Positions 16,730 through 25,253 of a stretch of DNA of 64,000 nt are shown here, piece by piece. The position numbers and the translations under genes are program-made. Source of the stretch: Pseudacidovorax intermedius (GTDB lineage: Bacteria > Pseudomonadota > Gammaproteobacteria > Burkholderiales > Burkholderiaceae_C); NCBI RefSeq assembly GCF_003350475.1, contig NZ_QQAV01000004.1, positions 1-64,000 on the forward strand, given 5' to 3'. Position 1 is the first letter of the stretch; each line of letters begins with the position of its first letter. The notes under the pieces were generated by a model that saw only the letters and a list, made by a program, of their open reading frames with translations, made no database searches and was not told the DNA's origin.

Positions 16730-18280
16730 ATGCCACACATCACCCAACAGCACCTCATCGATTCGATCTCTGCCGCGCTTCAGTACATCAGCTACTACCA
16801 CCCGGCCGACTACATCGCCCATCTGGCCAAGGCCTATGAGCGCGAACAGAGCCCGGCGGCCAAGGACGCGATGGCCCAGATACTCACCAATAGCAAGATG
16901 AGCGCCACCGGCCACCGTCCCATTTGCCAGGACACGGGCATCGTGAACGTTTTTCTTAAGGTGGGCATGGACGTGCGCTGGGAAGGCTTCACGGGCAGCC
17001 TCGACGACGCCATCAACGAAGGCGTGCGCCGCGGCTACAACCACCCCGACAACATGCTGCGCGCTTCGGTGGTGGCCGATCCGCAATTCGCCAGAAAGAA
17101 CACCAAAGACAACACGCCGGCCGTGATCTTCACGGAGATCGTTCCGGGCAATACCGTCGACGTGACGGTGGCGGCCAAGGGCGGCGGCAGCGAGAACAAG
17201 AGCAAGATGGTCATGCTCAACCCGGGCGACAGCGTGGTCGACTGGGTGCTGAAGACGGTGCCCACCATGGGCGCCGGCTGGTGCCCGCCCGGCATGCTGG
17301 GCATTGGCATCGGCGGCACGGCCGAAAAGGCGGTGCTCATGGCCAAAGAGAGCCTGATGGACAGCCTCGACATGCACGAGCTGCAGGCCAAGTCGGCCCG
17401 CGGCGAGGCGCTGACGCAGGTCGAAGAGCTGCGCCTGGAGCTGTACGAGAAGGTCAACGCCCTGGGCATCGGCGCGCAGGGCCTGGGCGGCCTGGCGACG
17501 GTGCTGGACGTCAAGATCAAGATGTACCCCACGCACGCGGCCAGCAAGCCGGTGGCGATGATTCCCAACTGTGCAGCCACGCGGCATGCGCACTTCGTGC
17601 TCGACGGCTCGGGCCCGGCGTACATCGATCCGCCCTCGCTCGACCTGTGGCCCAAGATCGACTGGGCGCCCGACTACAACAAGAGCAAGCGGGTCGACCT
17701 GAACACCCTCACGCCTGAGGTCGTCGCCAGCTGGAAGCCGGGCGACACGCTGCTGCTCAACGGCAAGATGCTGACGGGCCGCGACGCCGCGCACAAGCGC
17801 ATCCAGGGCATGCTGGCCAAGGGCGAGAAGCTGCCGGTGGACTTCACCAACCGCGTCATCTACTACGTGGGCCCGGTCGATCCGGTGGGCGACGAGGCCG
17901 TTGGCCCCGCCGGCCCCACCACGGCAACCCGCATGGACGGCTTCACCGAGATGATGCTGGCGCAGACGGGCCTGATCGCCATGATCGGCAAGGCCGAGCG
18001 CGGCCCGGTCGCCATCGAGGCCATCCAGAAGCACAAGAGCGCGTACCTGATGGCCGTGGGCGGCGCCGCCTACCTGGTGAGCAAGGCCATCAAGCAGGCC
18101 AAGGTGGTGGGCTTCGAAGACCTGGGCATGGAAGCCATCTACGAGTTCGACGTGGCCGACATGCCGGTGACGGTGGCCGTGGACGCCGGCGGCACCAGCG
18201 CGCACATCACCGGCCCGGCCGAGTGGAGCAAGCGCATCGCCACGGGCGAGTTCAAGGGCATCGAGGTGGCCTCGGCCTGA
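16730..18280 (+). CDS. fumA: Fumarate hydratase, class I (iron-sulfur)
   Basis: Class I fumarase interconverts fumarate and malate in the TCA cycle using a [4Fe-4S] cluster. The three expected cluster cysteines are visible in GHRPICQDTGIVNV, GWCPPGMLGIGIGG and IPNCAATRHAHF. The C-terminal domain carries GPVDPVGDEAVGPAGPTT. The product is 516 residues, normal for FumA/FumB-type enzymes. I start at ATG 16730 (MPHITQQ); the frame is open upstream to 16631 but that stretch is AT-rich spacer. It is the first gene of the conserved core to the right of the glycan locus, with murI three bases downstream. Which fumarase paralogue name fits is uncertain. Confidence 0.95.
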   Translation: MPHITQQHLIDSISAALQYISYYHPADYIAHLAKAYEREQSPAAKDAMAQILTNSKMSATGHRPICQDTGIVNVFLKVGMDVRWEGFTGSLDDAINEGVRRGYNHPDNMLRASVVADPQFARKNTKDNTPAVIFTEIVPGNTVDVTVAAKGGGSENKSKMVMLNPGDSVVDWVLKTVPTMGAGWCPPGMLGIGIGGTAEKAVLMAKESLMDSLDMHELQAKSARGEALTQVEELRLELYEKVNALGIGAQGLGGLATVLDVKIKMYPTHAASKPVAMIPNCAATRHAHFVLDGSGPAYIDPPSLDLWPKIDWAPDYNKSKRVDLNTLTPEVVASWKPGDTLLLNGKMLTGRDAAHKRIQGMLAKGEKLPVDFTNRVIYYVGPVDPVGDEAVGPAGPTTATRMDGFTEMMLAQTGLIAMIGKAERGPVAIEAIQKHKSAYLMAVGGAAYLVSKAIKQAKVVGFEDLGMEAIYEFDVADMPVTVAVDAGGTSAHITGPAEWSKRIATGEFKGIEVASA

Positions 18281-18283
18281 GCC

Positions 18284-19084
18284 ATGAGCCTCTGCGCGCC
18301 GGTGGGCGTTTTCGACAGCGGCGTGGGCGGCCTGAGCGTGCTGGCGGCCCTGCAGGCGCGGCTGCCGCACGAGCGCTTTGTCTACTGCGCCGACACGGCG
18401 TACGCGCCCTACGGCGAGCGGGGCGACGCCTTCGTGGCCGAGCGCACGCTGCAGGTGGCCGCGCAGCTGGTGCGCGAGCATGGCGTCAAGGCGCTGGTGG
18501 TGGCCTGCAACACGGCCACCGCGGCGGCCATCCATCTGCTGCGCGCGGCCTGGCCCGGTATGCCGATCGTGGGGGTGGAGCCGGCCCTCAAGCCGGCGCT
18601 GGCTGTCTCGCGCACCGGCCGGGTGGCGGTGCTGGCCACGCGCGGCACGCTGGCCAGCGCCAAGTTCGGCGCGCTGGTGGAGCGCGTGGCCGGCCCGGGG
18701 CACGAGGTGCGCCCGGTGCCCTGCGACGGGCTGGCCGATGCCATCGAGCAGGACGACCAGGCCGCCATCCGCGCCCTCTGCACCCGTTACATGGCCGAGG
18801 CCGGACCGCTCGGAATTGATGCAGGTCAAGCCGACGTCGTCGTCCTCGGTTGCACGCACTACCCCTTCGCCAAGGGCCTGATGGCCGGGCTGGCGGGAAG
18901 TGATGTTCGTTTTGTGGAAACCGGGGAACCTGTCGCTCGTCACACTGTTCGTCTGCTGGATGCGGCCGGACTGGCCCGCACGGACGGACCCGGCGGCTTG
19001 GCGCTGCTCAGCAGTGGAGACTGTGAAAATTTGCATCGGGCGGTTCGACGTTGGCTGAAGGGCTCGACCGCAATCAGCAGCTGA
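18284..19084 (+). CDS. murI: Glutamate racemase
   Basis: MurI makes D-glutamate from L-glutamate for peptidoglycan, without a cofactor, using two cysteines as acid and base. Both are present: C75 in VVACNTATAA and C190 in VVLGCTHYPF. The N-terminal signature VGVFDSGVGGLSVL is complete. Length 266 residues is typical. It follows the fumarase stop after three bases and is probably cotranscribed with it. Confidence 0.96.
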   Translation: MSLCAPVGVFDSGVGGLSVLAALQARLPHERFVYCADTAYAPYGERGDAFVAERTLQVAAQLVREHGVKALVVACNTATAAAIHLLRAAWPGMPIVGVEPALKPALAVSRTGRVAVLATRGTLASAKFGALVERVAGPGHEVRPVPCDGLADAIEQDDQAAIRALCTRYMAEAGPLGIDAGQADVVVLGCTHYPFAKGLMAGLAGSDVRFVETGEPVARHTVRLLDAAGLARTDGPGGLALLSSGDCENLHRAVRRWLKGSTAISS

Positions 19085-19133
19085 AGCCGGCTTGGTGCGC
19101 CGATGCGCCACTCTGGCGCGGCGATGATACGAG

Positions 19134-19919
19134 ATGGTGCAAAGGTTTTTGACGTTGTTTCTGGTGGTGACATTCCTGTGCGCGCCTGCTATAGCTGCAG
19201 CAGCGTGCGACACGGGTTTGGCAGAGCGGATGCAAGCGAAACTGCATCCCCTACGTGTAATCGATCATTCGTTAACGGCCTGCAAGAGTTTCTCAACATT
19301 TGTCAGCAAGACGATAGTTGCGTTGCCAGTTCAAAACGGTGTCAGCGACAAGGGGGCCCGCACGCTTGACGTCGAGCTGCTGTTGGTGCAGAGGCCGGAC
19401 AACGGCAATACCGAGCGCGACACGGTGGCGGCGCGGCTCTTTCTGCCGGAGCTGCTCGTCGAAGACGCACACCTTCGCATTCAGGAGCTGCGGCTGGACA
19501 TGGGCCGCTATGTGCTGGCGAGCGGCGAGCGCGCCTTTGGCCTGCGCGTGCTGTACCGGGGCGACGACCCGGCCCGGCCGTATAGCGTCGAGACGCTGCG
19601 GCTTTTCGTGGTGCAGGGCAAGACGATCCGCCCGGTGCTGGACGAGCTGGTGATGCAGCGCGACAGCGGCGAGTGGGACTTGAGCTGCCACGGCCGCTTC
19701 GAGGAGGTCCGCACGCAGCTCACCACCCAGCCGCCGCCCGCGCGACCCGCCGGCGCCTGGGCCGAGTTGCTGGTACGGCGCAGCCTGGTGGTGCGGCAGA
19801 TGGCGGTCGACGAGAACGGCCAGTGCGCCGAGCGTGCCGCGGCGCCGCGCTACACCTCGGTGATGCTCAAGGCGCGGGACGGGCGCTACCCGATCCCGCC
19901 CTCACTGCGCGCGCCCTGA
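19134..19919 (+). CDS. Secreted hypothetical protein
   Basis: I do not recognise a family. The 261-residue product starts with a clear signal peptide (MVQRFLTLFLVVTFLCAPAI, cleavage probably after the AAA near residue 23), so it should be periplasmic. Three cysteines lie in the mature part (CDTG, ACKSF, LSCHGR) and a fourth near NGQCAE, enough for two disulfides. The middle, residues 75-160, alternates strand-like segments such as LDVELLLVQRP. It begins 49 bases after murI on the same strand, and its last 18 bases overlap the end of the convergent transporter gene. Confidence 0.75.
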   Translation: MVQRFLTLFLVVTFLCAPAIAAAACDTGLAERMQAKLHPLRVIDHSLTACKSFSTFVSKTIVALPVQNGVSDKGARTLDVELLLVQRPDNGNTERDTVAARLFLPELLVEDAHLRIQELRLDMGRYVLASGERAFGLRVLYRGDDPARPYSVETLRLFVVQGKTIRPVLDELVMQRDSGEWDLSCHGRFEEVRTQLTTQPPPARPAGAWAELLVRRSLVVRQMAVDENGQCAERAAAPRYTSVMLKARDGRYPIPPSLRAP

Positions 19920-21212
19920 GGCGCCAAGCGCAGCCGCCCTGCCCCGCCGCATGTCGATGGGCAGCAGCAGCACCAGCCCACCCACGAACAGCACCGTCGT
20001 CGCCATGATGGCCACCCGCTGGTTGCCGCCCGCGGCCCAGGTGATGGCCCCGTACGACAGCGGCCCGACGATGCTGGCCAGGCGCGTGGCGAAGGTCCAC
20101 AGCCCGAAGAACTCCGCCAGTTGTGCCTGCGGCGCCAGCACCCCCGTCATGGCCCGCCCGGCCGACTGGCTGGCGCCCATGGCCAGCCCCGCGATGGTGG
20201 CCGCCACCCAGAACAGCCCCTTGCCCTGCGCCAGCGCCGCCAGCACGCAGACGGCGATCCACGCGACCAGCGTGATCGCCAGCGTGGGCCGGTGGCCCAG
20301 CCTGTCCTGCAGATAGCCCAGGCCGAAGGCGCCTGCCGCGGCGGCGATGTTGAGCACGAAGATGAGGGCCATCGTCTCCTGCGTCTTGAAGCCGATCACC
20401 TGCTCGGCATAGATGGCCGCCAGCGCAATGGCCACGGCCACGCCGCCCTGGTAGCAGACGGTGCAGGCCAGCAGCCACATGAAGTCGCGGTACTGCTGCG
20501 CCTGCGCGAAGGTGTGGCGCAATTGCCGCCACGCGCCGATGCCCCGGTCGGGCTGGGGCTGCGCCCGCTCGGACAGCCCCGCAAAGGTGGCGCTGGCGGC
20601 CAGCGCATACACGCCCGCGGTCACCAGCAGCGTGACGGGCACGAAGTGCGCGGCAGGCAGCCCGCGCGCCTGCGCCCACAGCACATAGCCCAGGCACAGG
20701 CCGAGCGTGAGCATGCCGCCCACGTAGCCGAAGGCCCAGCCCCAGCCGCTGACCTTGCCCATGCCCTCGGACGTGGCCAGCTCGGGCAGGAAGGCGCCGG
20801 TGAGCGATTCGCCGTACGAGTAGAAGGTGTTGGACACGGCCACCAGGAGCATCGCCACCGCCACGCCGGCCGCGCCATGCACCGTGGGCGTCAGGGCCAG
20901 GGCCGCAGTGCTGAGCACGCAGGCGGCGGTGCTGAGCATGAGCACCCGCTTCTTGGCGGCGCGCCGGTCGGCCCAGGCGCCGATGGCCGGCATGGTGAGC
21001 ATGACCACCGCATACGACAGGCTCAGCGCCGAGGTCCAGGCCAGCGTGGCCCAGGGCGCGCCGCCCGCGATGCCGCCGACGAAGTACGCGGCATACACGG
21101 CCGTGATGACGACGGTGGTGTAGCCCGAGTTGGCGAAGTCGTACATGGCCCAGGCCAGCACTTCGCGCTTGCGTACGCCAGGGCGGAGGGCGGAGGAGGG
21201 AAAGAGGGGCAT
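19902..21212 (-). CDS. MFS transporter, UMF1 (Atg22-like) family
   Basis: A 12-helix transporter of 436 residues. The N-terminal motif AWAMYDFANSGYTTVVIT is diagnostic of the UMF1 branch of the major facilitator superfamily, whose bacterial members are uncharacterised exporters or nutrient carriers. ADRRAAKKR after helix 2 is the usual cytoplasmic MFS loop. I start at ATG 21212 (MPLFPSSAL), with AGGAGGG upstream; the frame is open to 21257 but lacks a ribosome site. It is convergent with the hypothetical gene at 19134, sharing 18 bases. Confidence 0.88.
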   Translation of the reverse strand: MPLFPSSALRPGVRKREVLAWAMYDFANSGYTTVVITAVYAAYFVGGIAGGAPWATLAWTSALSLSYAVVMLTMPAIGAWADRRAAKKRVLMLSTAACVLSTAALALTPTVHGAAGVAVAMLLVAVSNTFYSYGESLTGAFLPELATSEGMGKVSGWGWAFGYVGGMLTLGLCLGYVLWAQARGLPAAHFVPVTLLVTAGVYALAASATFAGLSERAQPQPDRGIGAWRQLRHTFAQAQQYRDFMWLLACTVCYQGGVAVAIALAAIYAEQVIGFKTQETMALIFVLNIAAAAGAFGLGYLQDRLGHRPTLAITLVAWIAVCVLAALAQGKGLFWVAATIAGLAMGASQSAGRAMTGVLAPQAQLAEFFGLWTFATRLASIVGPLSYGAITWAAGGNQRVAIMATTVLFVGGLVLLLPIDMRRGRAAALGASGRAQ

Positions 21213-21273
21213 GGCGGCGCGCGCAGGAGTGTGGGCGGAGGCCCAGGATAGCGGCACGCTGCGACAGAAACGA

Positions 21274-21297
21274 CGATGCCCGCCAGGGCGGGCATCG
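21274..21297 (-). terminator. Strong hairpin, probable terminator
   Basis: A perfect 11-base-pair stem (CGATGCCCGCC with GGCGGGCATCG) with a two-base loop lies 20 bases after the stop of the leftward gene at 21317. On that strand it is followed by TCGTTTCTG, a poor U-run, so termination may be partial. Confidence 0.6.
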
Positions 21298-21316
21298 GAT
21301 GCGCTGATGCGAAGAC

Positions 21317-21958
21317 TCAGTGCAGGTGGCGCGGCCGGCGTCCGCCGCCGTGGCCACCGGCACCGGGGCCACCGCTGCTGCCACCGCCGCGGGGCGGGCG
21401 GCCGATTTCGAGCGAGTTGACCAGGGCGTCGAAGCGGTCGCTGAAGAGCTTGTCGATCTCGGCGACCACACCGCCGAGTTCGGCGCCGTCAAAGTGGCGC
21501 TCCATGAGGTGCACCACGTCTTCCACCAGCAGGTCGCGCTGCACCTGCATGATGGCGGCGGGGTTGGGGCCCACGAAAAGCATGACGAAGTCGTCGCGGG
21601 AGTCGGCCTCGGGGTCGCCGTCTTCCTCTTCGTCGAATTCGGTGTCGTAGAAGCTCACCTCGAGGGCGGCGCCCTGCTCGGTCAGTTCGTTCAGGGCCAT
21701 GCACATTTCGTCGAGGGCCTGGCGGAAGTCTTCGTCGCCGGTGATGGTCCAGCAGACCTGGAGCATGCGGTCCTTGGCGTCGAAGCGGATGCCGGGCTCT
21801 TCTTCGTAGGCACTGGTGGCGCCGTCGGCCAGAGACTTGGCGCCGGCGTACGTCCACAGGGGCTTCAGCGCTTCCTGGATCTGGGCGTAGGTGACATCCG
21901 CTCGCAGCGGCACATCGCCGTGCACATGGATTTCGAATGGAGCGTTGTAGCGAGGCAT
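21317..21958 (-). CDS. Conserved hypothetical protein with acidic middle and Gly-rich tail
   Basis: A 213-residue protein starting MPRYNAPFEIHVHGDVPLRAD. It has a soluble alpha/beta N-terminal part, a run of acidic residues near 115-125 (EFDEEEDGDPEAD) and a C-terminal tail from residue 192 made of glycine, arginine and histidine. I have the impression that it belongs to a family of unknown function (possibly DUF6806) common in Comamonadaceae; a domain search would settle this. The ATG at 21958 lies 27 bases after the tRNA-Leu gene on the same strand, so it may be cotranscribed with the tRNAs. Function unknown. Confidence 0.75.
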   Translation of the reverse strand: MPRYNAPFEIHVHGDVPLRADVTYAQIQEALKPLWTYAGAKSLADGATSAYEEEPGIRFDAKDRMLQVCWTITGDEDFRQALDEMCMALNELTEQGAALEVSFYDTEFDEEEDGDPEADSRDDFVMLFVGPNPAAIMQVQRDLLVEDVVHLMERHFDGAELGGVVAEIDKLFSDRFDALVNSLEIGRPPRGGGSSGGPGAGGHGGGRRPRHLH

Positions 21959-21984
21959 GAGCAGCTCCCTGTTCTGTGTGAAGG

Positions 21985-22075
21985 TGGTGCCCGGAACCGG
22001 GGTCGAACCGGTATGCCGTCTTTCAACGGCGACGGATTTTAAGTCCGCTGTGTCTACCAATTTCACCATCCGGGC
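21985..22075 (-). tRNA. tRNA-Leu (anticodon TAA)
   Basis: The minus strand folds as a class II tRNA. The acceptor stem GCCCGGA pairs with TCCGGGC, with an encoded CCA end at 21985-21987. The anticodon arm GCGGACTTAAAATCCGT gives anticodon TAA. A long variable arm (CGCCGTTGAAAGACGGC) and the T-loop GGTTCGACCCC are present. It decodes UUA and UUG leucine codons. Confidence 0.95.
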
Positions 22076-22118
22076 GGCGTGGGCGGACGATAGCAGGAGC
22101 GTCGACGAGGGTGTGGGG

Positions 22119-22192
22119 TGGAGGCGCGATCCGGAGTCGAACCGGACTGACCGGATTTGCAATCCGGGGCATAACCGCTTTGCTATCGCGCC
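22119..22192 (-). tRNA. tRNA-Cys (anticodon GCA)
   Basis: The minus strand gives the acceptor stem GGCGCGA pairing with TCGCGCC, an encoded CCA end at 22119-22121, the anticodon arm CCGGATTGCAAATCCGG with anticodon GCA, and the T-arm loop GGTTCGACTCC. It is the first of two tRNAs transcribed leftward, 43 bases before tRNA-Leu. Confidence 0.95.
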
Positions 22193-22254
22193 GCTGGGAG
22201 ACCTTCGGCACAGGTGAGGCGGCAAGCGCCTGCTGCAGTTCCGAAGAGCCTCGC

Positions 22255-22260
22255 AGTATA
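22255..22260 (-). promoter_or_regulatory. Probable -10 box for the tRNA-Cys/tRNA-Leu unit
   Basis: TATACT on the minus strand, in the AT-rich patch GCTATATACT 63 bases upstream of tRNA-Cys and just after the stop of the dehydrogenase gene. No good -35 match is visible 17 bases upstream. Confidence 0.4.
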
Positions 22261-22296
22261 TAGCGTTTTCTGGCCGTTTCCGATGCTGCCGGCAGC

Positions 22297-23190
22297 TCAG
22301 CGTGCCTTGCCGCCAGACTCCGCCAGCAAGGCGACCAGTTCGGGTACCAGGCACTGCACGCCGCCCTGCTCCACGGCGCCGGCATAGGTGCCATAGACGG
22401 CCTCGGCAATGCGCTGCGCGGCGTCGAAGCCGTCGGCCATCTGCGTGTAGTAGCCCAGGTCCTTCTGCGCGTTCGACATGGCAAAGCGCAGGCCGCTGGT
22501 GTCGCCGTTCAGGATGAAGGGCTTGAGCCGCTCCAGCGCCACGCCGCCGCCGCCACCTTTGGCGAGCACGTCGACGAAGACGTCCGCCGACACGCCCGCG
22601 CGCCGCGCGCAGGCGGCGGCCTCGGCGATCAGCGCCACCGAGCCCAGCGAGACATAGTTGTGCAGCAGCTTCATGCCGTGGCCGGCACCCACGCCGCCAG
22701 CGTGCGTGATGTTCTCGGCAAAGCAGGCCAGCAGCGGGCGGCATTCGTCGAACAGCGCCGCATCGCCGCCGACCAGCAGGTTGAGCCGGCCTTCGGCGGC
22801 TTCCTTGGGCGTGCGGGTCATGGGCGCGTCCAGGAAGCGCCCGCCGGTCTGCTGCACGGCCTTGGCCATGCGCAGCGTCGAATCGGGGATGGAGGTGGAG
22901 CAGTCGATGATGACCGTGCCGGGCTTGATGGCCTTGAGCAGGCCGCCATCGCCGACGAGCACGGCCTCGACCTGCGGCGAGCCGGTGACGCAGAGGATGA
23001 CGTAGTCGGCGTCGGCCACCAGCGCGGCGGGCGTGGCCGCCGTGCGGGCGCCAGCGGCCAGCAGGGCATCGAGGGGCTGGTTGCCGGGGTGCTCCAGCAC
23101 GGTGAGCTGGTGGCCGTGCTTCACCAGGTTGGTGGCAATGCCGTGGCCCATCAGGCCGATGCCGATCATGCCGAGGCGAAGGGGGTTCAT
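22297..23190 (-). CDS. 3-hydroxyisobutyrate dehydrogenase family NAD(P)-dependent oxidoreductase
   Basis: A beta-hydroxyacid dehydrogenase of 297 residues. The N-terminal dinucleotide-binding motif is LGMIGIGLMGHGIATNLVKHG. The substrate-binding segment FLDAPMTRTPKEAAEG corresponds to the D-A-P-V-S-G-G region of the family, here with TRTP in place of SGGP. The catalytic lysine segment is GHGMKLLHNYV. The substrate may be a tartronate-semialdehyde- or hydroxyisobutyrate-like acid, but the altered motif leaves it open. ATG at 23190 has GGAG nine bases upstream; the frame continues upstream to 23331 without family similarity. It is divergent from the four-gene cassette to its right. Confidence 0.85.
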   Translation of the reverse strand: MNPLRLGMIGIGLMGHGIATNLVKHGHQLTVLEHPGNQPLDALLAAGARTAATPAALVADADYVILCVTGSPQVEAVLVGDGGLLKAIKPGTVIIDCSTSIPDSTLRMAKAVQQTGGRFLDAPMTRTPKEAAEGRLNLLVGGDAALFDECRPLLACFAENITHAGGVGAGHGMKLLHNYVSLGSVALIAEAAACARRAGVSADVFVDVLAKGGGGGVALERLKPFILNGDTSGLRFAMSNAQKDLGYYTQMADGFDAAQRIAEAVYGTYAGAVEQGGVQCLVPELVALLAESGGKAR

Positions 23191-23394
23191 GCGGAGGATC
23201 TCCAGTGGGATGCAGGGCGACGAGAAAAAGTCGCAGCCCGCCATTGTGCGGGGCCGCCCGCCCGCACCCCGTCTCGCACTGAAGCGGGCAGCGCGACCGC
23301 ACCCGCGCCTACACCGCCAGCGCACCCGCACCGACCAACGCCGCCCGCGCGGACCGACCCGGACAGCGCGTGCCAGAACTTAGTGTCCAGCGCG

Positions 23395-24450
23395 ATGACC
23401 GATGCCTTCTTTTCCTCGTCGCCCCTGGCCGAACCGCCCGAGCGCGTACTCGGCCGGCTGCTGGAAGACTCGGGCACCGCTGCATTGACACTGGACCATC
23501 TGGTCGGCGAAGGGCTGGACGCGCTGCCCCTCCCCGGCCATGGCAGCACGCTGCTGCGCTGGCAATGGCTCGCCGCCGTGGCAGGCCACGACCTCAATCT
23601 CGCCAAGCTGTACGAGGGCCACACCGACGCCCTCGCCATCCTGGACGAGCTGCGCGGTCCGCCCCGCCCCGAAGGCAGCCTGTGGGGCACCTGGTGCGCC
23701 GAGCCACCCAGCGCCCGGCTGCGCTTTGAACACGCGCCGGGCGGCCAGTTGCGGCTGCACGGGCCCAAGGCCTGGTGCTCGGGCGCCCGGCAGCTCACGC
23801 ATGCACTGGTGAGTGGCTGGTACGACGACGGTCAGCCCGGGCTGGCAGCCGTGGAGATGCACGCGCTCGGCGTGACCATCGGCAGCCAGCACTGGCACGC
23901 CGTGGGCATGGGCCCGACGGACACGGCCCAGGTGGATTTCGACGGCGTGCTCGCCACACCCGTGGGCGCGCCGGGCGACTACGTGAACCGGCCCGGTTTC
24001 TGGCAGGGCGGCGCGGGCATCGCCGCCTGCTGGTGGGGCGCCGCGGCTGCCGTGGCGGCGCGCATGCGCAAGCACCTGCGCCAGGGCCGGCCCAACGCCC
24101 ACCAGCAGGCGCATCTGGGCGCGGCCGAAGCGCTGCTGTGCGCCTGCGCGGCGCTGCTGCGCGAAAGCGCTTCGTGGATCGACACCCACCCCACCGACGA
24201 CGCCCAGGCCACGGCCCTGCGCGCACGGCTGGCCGTCGAGCATGCGGCGAGCGCGGTGATGCAGCACGCAGGCCGCGCGCTGGGCGCAGGCCCGCTGTGT
24301 ACCGACGCCCGTCTGGCGCGCCTGATGGCGGACCTGCCCGTGTTCATGCGCCAGAGCCATGCCGAGCGCGACGAAGCCGGGCTGGGCACGCTGGCCCTTC
24401 TGGCCGACGACGGAACGCCTGCCGCCTTCGGCGGCTGGTGCGCGCTGTGA
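23395..24450 (+). CDS. Acyl-CoA dehydrogenase-like protein, first gene of a four-gene cassette
   Basis: A 351-residue protein resembling acyl-CoA dehydrogenases in the FAD-contacting beta domain: LRLHGPKAWCSGARQ is the family's G-x-K-x-W segment, and the C-terminal helical part ends with VFMRQSHAERD. It is shorter than typical enzymes (about 380) and the usual catalytic glutamate cannot be placed by eye, so its reaction is uncertain. Three genes follow without gaps: PIG-L deacetylase (overlapping GTGA), methyltransferase and glycosyltransferase. The conserved-looking order suggests one pathway, perhaps oxidation of an acyl chain on a glycoconjugate. The ATG at 23395 is the first start after the promoter region. 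Confidence 0.75.
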   Translation: MTDAFFSSSPLAEPPERVLGRLLEDSGTAALTLDHLVGEGLDALPLPGHGSTLLRWQWLAAVAGHDLNLAKLYEGHTDALAILDELRGPPRPEGSLWGTWCAEPPSARLRFEHAPGGQLRLHGPKAWCSGARQLTHALVSGWYDDGQPGLAAVEMHALGVTIGSQHWHAVGMGPTDTAQVDFDGVLATPVGAPGDYVNRPGFWQGGAGIAACWWGAAAAVAARMRKHLRQGRPNAHQQAHLGAAEALLCACAALLRESASWIDTHPTDDAQATALRARLAVEHAASAVMQHAGRALGAGPLCTDARLARLMADLPVFMRQSHAERDEAGLGTLALLADDGTPAAFGGWCAL

Positions 24451-25232
24451 ACAGTCCCGCCCTGGCCGATCCGACGGCCACGCGCCACATCGGCCCTGGC
24501 GATGGCACGCCCGAATGGCAATGGGCGCGCTGCAGCCGCCTGGCGGCCGTGCCCTTCGCGCAGTTCAGCGACCTGGTGCCGGCCGATGCCCGGGCCGTGG
24601 TGGTGGCACCGCATCCCGACGACGAGGTGCTGGCCGCGGGCGGCCTGCTGGCGCTGGCGACGCAGATCGGCCGCTCCATCGCGCTGGTGGCCGTCACCGA
24701 TGGCGCGGCCAGTCACCCGGCCTCGCGCCTGTGGCCGGCCGAGCGCCTGGCCGCGGAGCGCCCGCGCGAGACGCTGGCGGCGCTGGCGGCGCTGGGCGCG
24801 CATCCGCAGGCGATGGTGCGCCTGGGCCTGCCCGACGGCGGGCTCGCCGCGCAGGAGGCGGAACTCGCCCGCCAGCTGCAGGCAGTGCTGCGTCCGCGCG
24901 ACGTGGTCATCACCACCTGGCAGTTCGACGGCCATCCGGACCACGAAGCCACCGGCCGTGCCGCCGCGCAGGCGGCCCGCGCCGTGGGCGCCCGCTGCCT
25001 GCAGGCACCCGTGTGGGCCTGGCACTGGGCCCGCCCCGGCGACGCGCGCATGCCCTGGGCACGCGCGCAGCGCCTGCCCCTGCCGGCTGCCATCGCGCGC
25101 CGCAAGCAGGCAGCCATGCGCGCCTTCGCGAGCCAGCTGGCGCCCGACCCGAGCACCGGCGCCGGCCCCGTGCTGCGGGCCACGACCGTGGCGCGTGCCG
25201 ATCGCCCCTTCGAGGTGTTCTTCCTGCCCTGA
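24447..25232 (+). CDS. PIG-L (LmbE-like) deacetylase
   Basis: A zinc-dependent N-deacetylase of the PIG-L/MshB/BshB fold, 261 residues. The metal motif PHPDDE is complete (VVAPHPDDEVLAAGG), and the distal histidine motif FDGHPDHEATGRAA is present. Family members remove the acetyl group from N-acetylglucosamine-type conjugates such as GlcNAc-PI or bacillithiol and mycothiol precursors. The start is GTG at 24447, overlapping the upstream stop as GTGA. Because a glycosyltransferase and methyltransferase follow, its substrate is probably an N-acetylated sugar conjugate made by the cassette. Confidence 0.88.
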   Translation: MNSPALADPTATRHIGPGDGTPEWQWARCSRLAAVPFAQFSDLVPADARAVVVAPHPDDEVLAAGGLLALATQIGRSIALVAVTDGAASHPASRLWPAERLAAERPRETLAALAALGAHPQAMVRLGLPDGGLAAQEAELARQLQAVLRPRDVVITTWQFDGHPDHEATGRAAAQAARAVGARCLQAPVWAWHWARPGDARMPWARAQRLPLPAAIARRKQAAMRAFASQLAPDPSTGAGPVLRATTVARADRPFEVFFLP

Positions 25233-25253
25233 GAGTCCGGAAAGCCGCTTGTG

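Noticed and set aside
16712-19213. An 833-codon open frame on the minus strand across the fumarase and racemase genes
   Set aside because: It is antisense to two genes with complete family motifs; long open frames on the opposite strand are usual in DNA this GC-rich.
21985-22192. tRNA genes as an integration site for a genomic island
   Set aside because: Both sides are GC-rich core genes, and no integrase or repeated tRNA 3' end is seen nearby.
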